DNA from: Halobacteriales archaeon QH_7_69_31
Lineage (GTDB): Archaea > Halobacteriota > Halobacteria > Halobacteriales > Haloarculaceae
Assembly: GCA_003021745.1 (NCBI GenBank)
Contig: PXQY01000063.1
Location: 17,539-61,966 of the forward strand
DNA: 44,428 nt
Direction: 5' to 3'
Each line of letters opens with the position of its first letter. Position 1 is the stretch's first letter. Below the pieces are notes generated by a model that ran no database searches, had not been told where the DNA came from, and worked only from the letters and a program-made list of their open reading frames with translations. This document shows positions 43,597 to 44,428 of the stretch, piece by piece. A program made the position numbers and the translations under genes.

Positions 43597-44283
43597 ATGT
43601 GTGGCCGGACGTCGCTGTTCGTTCCGCGGAGCGAGCTCGAGGACCGCTTCGAGGCGACGGTCGTCGCCGACGGCGGCTACCGGCCGCGGTACAACATTGC
43701 GCCGGGGTCCGGCCTGGAGGTCGTCACGAATGACGCCCCCGACGAGATCGACCGGTTCCACTGGGGGCTGGTCCCGCCTTGGGCCGAGGCAGTCGACGAC
43801 GGCTACATCAACGCCCGCGCCGAAACCGCCGCCGAGACGCGGCCGTTCGGCGACGCCTGGGCGAACCGGCCCTGTCTCGTGCTCTCGTCGGGTTTCTACG
43901 AGTGGAAGGACGTCGGCGCCGGCCCCAAAGAGCCCCACCGCGTCCACCGCGAGGGCGACCCCGCCTTCGCGATGGCCGGCCTCTGGCAGGAGACGACCGT
44001 CGACGAGGAGCCGGTCCGATCGGTCACCATCCTGACGACCGAGCCGTGTGACGTCCTCGAGCCGATCCATGACCGGATGCCCGTGGTGCTGTGCCGCGAC
44101 GAGGAGTCGGCCTGGCTCGAGCGCGGACCGGCGGAGCGACAGGCGCTGTGCCGGCCGTACCCCGGCGACGACCTGGACGCCTACCCCGTCGGACGGACCG
44201 TCAACGACCCCGGCAACGACGACCCCCGGGTTATCGAGCCGGCCGAAACCGAGCAGCGCGGGCTCGGCGACTTCGGCGGGTGA
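43597..44283 (+). CDS. SOS-response-associated peptidase, HMCES/YedK family
   Basis: A 228-residue protein of the SRAP family, which covalently traps abasic sites in single-stranded DNA through Cys2 and protects them during replication. Cys2 (MCGRTSLF), RPRYNIAP, WGLVPPWA, the NARAET motif, SSGFYEWK with the catalytic Glu, and the C-terminal IHDRMPVVL with the active His are all present. The length is typical. The ATG at 43597 is fixed by Cys2. It adds to the DNA-repair genes of the window. Confidence 0.93.
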   Translation: MCGRTSLFVPRSELEDRFEATVVADGGYRPRYNIAPGSGLEVVTNDAPDEIDRFHWGLVPPWAEAVDDGYINARAETAAETRPFGDAWANRPCLVLSSGFYEWKDVGAGPKEPHRVHREGDPAFAMAGLWQETTVDEEPVRSVTILTTEPCDVLEPIHDRMPVVLCRDEESAWLERGPAERQALCRPYPGDDLDAYPVGRTVNDPGNDDPRVIEPAETEQRGLGDFGG

Positions 44284-44311
44284 GTCATCCGACCGACCCC
44301 TGGCCCGGCCG

Positions 44312-44428
44312 CTACCGGCCGCACCGACCGCCCGCACATCGCGACCGGTAACGGTCCCGGACGGCGGCCGGCACCGCTGGGCAGTCGTCCCTGAGGTGGG
44401 CCACGAGCAAGTCGTACGCCTCCCGGGA
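44312..44428 (-). CDS. Possible C-terminal end of a gene running off the right edge
   Basis: A minus-strand frame enters from the window end and reads SREAYDLLVAHLRDDCPAVP, then an arginine-rich tail to a stop at 44312-44314. The first part looks like normal protein. Only 38 residues are visible, so no family can be named. Confidence 0.35.
   Translation of the reverse strand, partial: SREAYDLLVAHLRDDCPAVPAAVRDRYRSRCAGGRCGR

Overview
The window looks like chromosomal DNA of a halophilic archaeon (class Halobacteria). Base composition is very GC-rich, predicted proteins are acidic (Asp/Glu-rich), many start codons lie just downstream of AT-rich TATA-like boxes with no Shine-Dalgarno sequence (leaderless style), and the tRNA gene has no encoded CCA. 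Several genes are archaeal or haloarchaeal: PurO-type IMP cyclohydrolase, primase large subunit PriL, Hjc resolvase, an Lhr-type helicase, LDH-like malate dehydrogenase, an SPFH protein, a DnaJ-ferredoxin fusion, and HVO_A0114-type winged-helix regulators. I cannot fix the genus.

Layout. 1-1.2 kb: end of a calcium-binding-repeat surface protein. 1.5-15.1 kb: mostly housekeeping genes (mdh, uvrC, SPFH protein, uvrB, hjc, priL, a cytochrome-b-like membrane protein, aspartate kinase). uvrC is split by a short repetitive insertion. 15.1-19.1 kb: accessory or decaying stretch with a GC-rich intergenic repeat, an IS630-type transposase remnant, a broken tryptophanase, and a laterally acquired-looking AAA ATPase with a triple 15-bp repeat in its promoter. 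19.2-22.7 kb: phosphoesterase, purO, LMW-phosphatase/arsenate-reductase-like protein, a double-HNH endonuclease-like gene, tRNA-Gln and a flavin-type oxidase. 22.7-27.9 kb: a four-gene BMP/nucleoside ABC transporter on the minus strand, two of whose genes are broken. 28-37.2 kb: PQQ-type sugar dehydrogenase, aminotransferase relic, MFS transporter, a PQQ-propeller lipoprotein, DnaJ-ferredoxin, a LemA/GIDE/membrane-protein operon and a glutamate-cysteine-ligase-like enzyme. 37.3-40.2 kb: Lhr-type helicase. 40.7-43.3 kb: a cluster of toxin-antitoxin-like genes and relics sharing a GTCAACG motif. 43.6-44.3 kb: an HMCES/YedK-type abasic-site protein. A gene end may run off the right edge.

Themes. 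DNA repair and replication genes are concentrated here (uvrC, uvrB, hjc, priL, Lhr helicase, HMCES). Gene decay is unusually frequent: uvrC, tnaA, two transporter genes, a transposase, an aminotransferase tail and at least one antitoxin copy are truncated or frameshifted. Some breaks are multi-base deletions or insertions, so they are not simple one-base sequencing errors, though assembly artefact cannot be excluded from sequence alone. The most unusual leads are the repeat insertion that splits uvrC and recurs beside uvrB, the toxin-antitoxin cluster with a shared operator-like motif, a cytochrome-b-like protein that seems to lack haem ligands, the structured leader with a mini-ORF before aspartate kinase, and the tandem-HNH gene beside tRNA-Gln.
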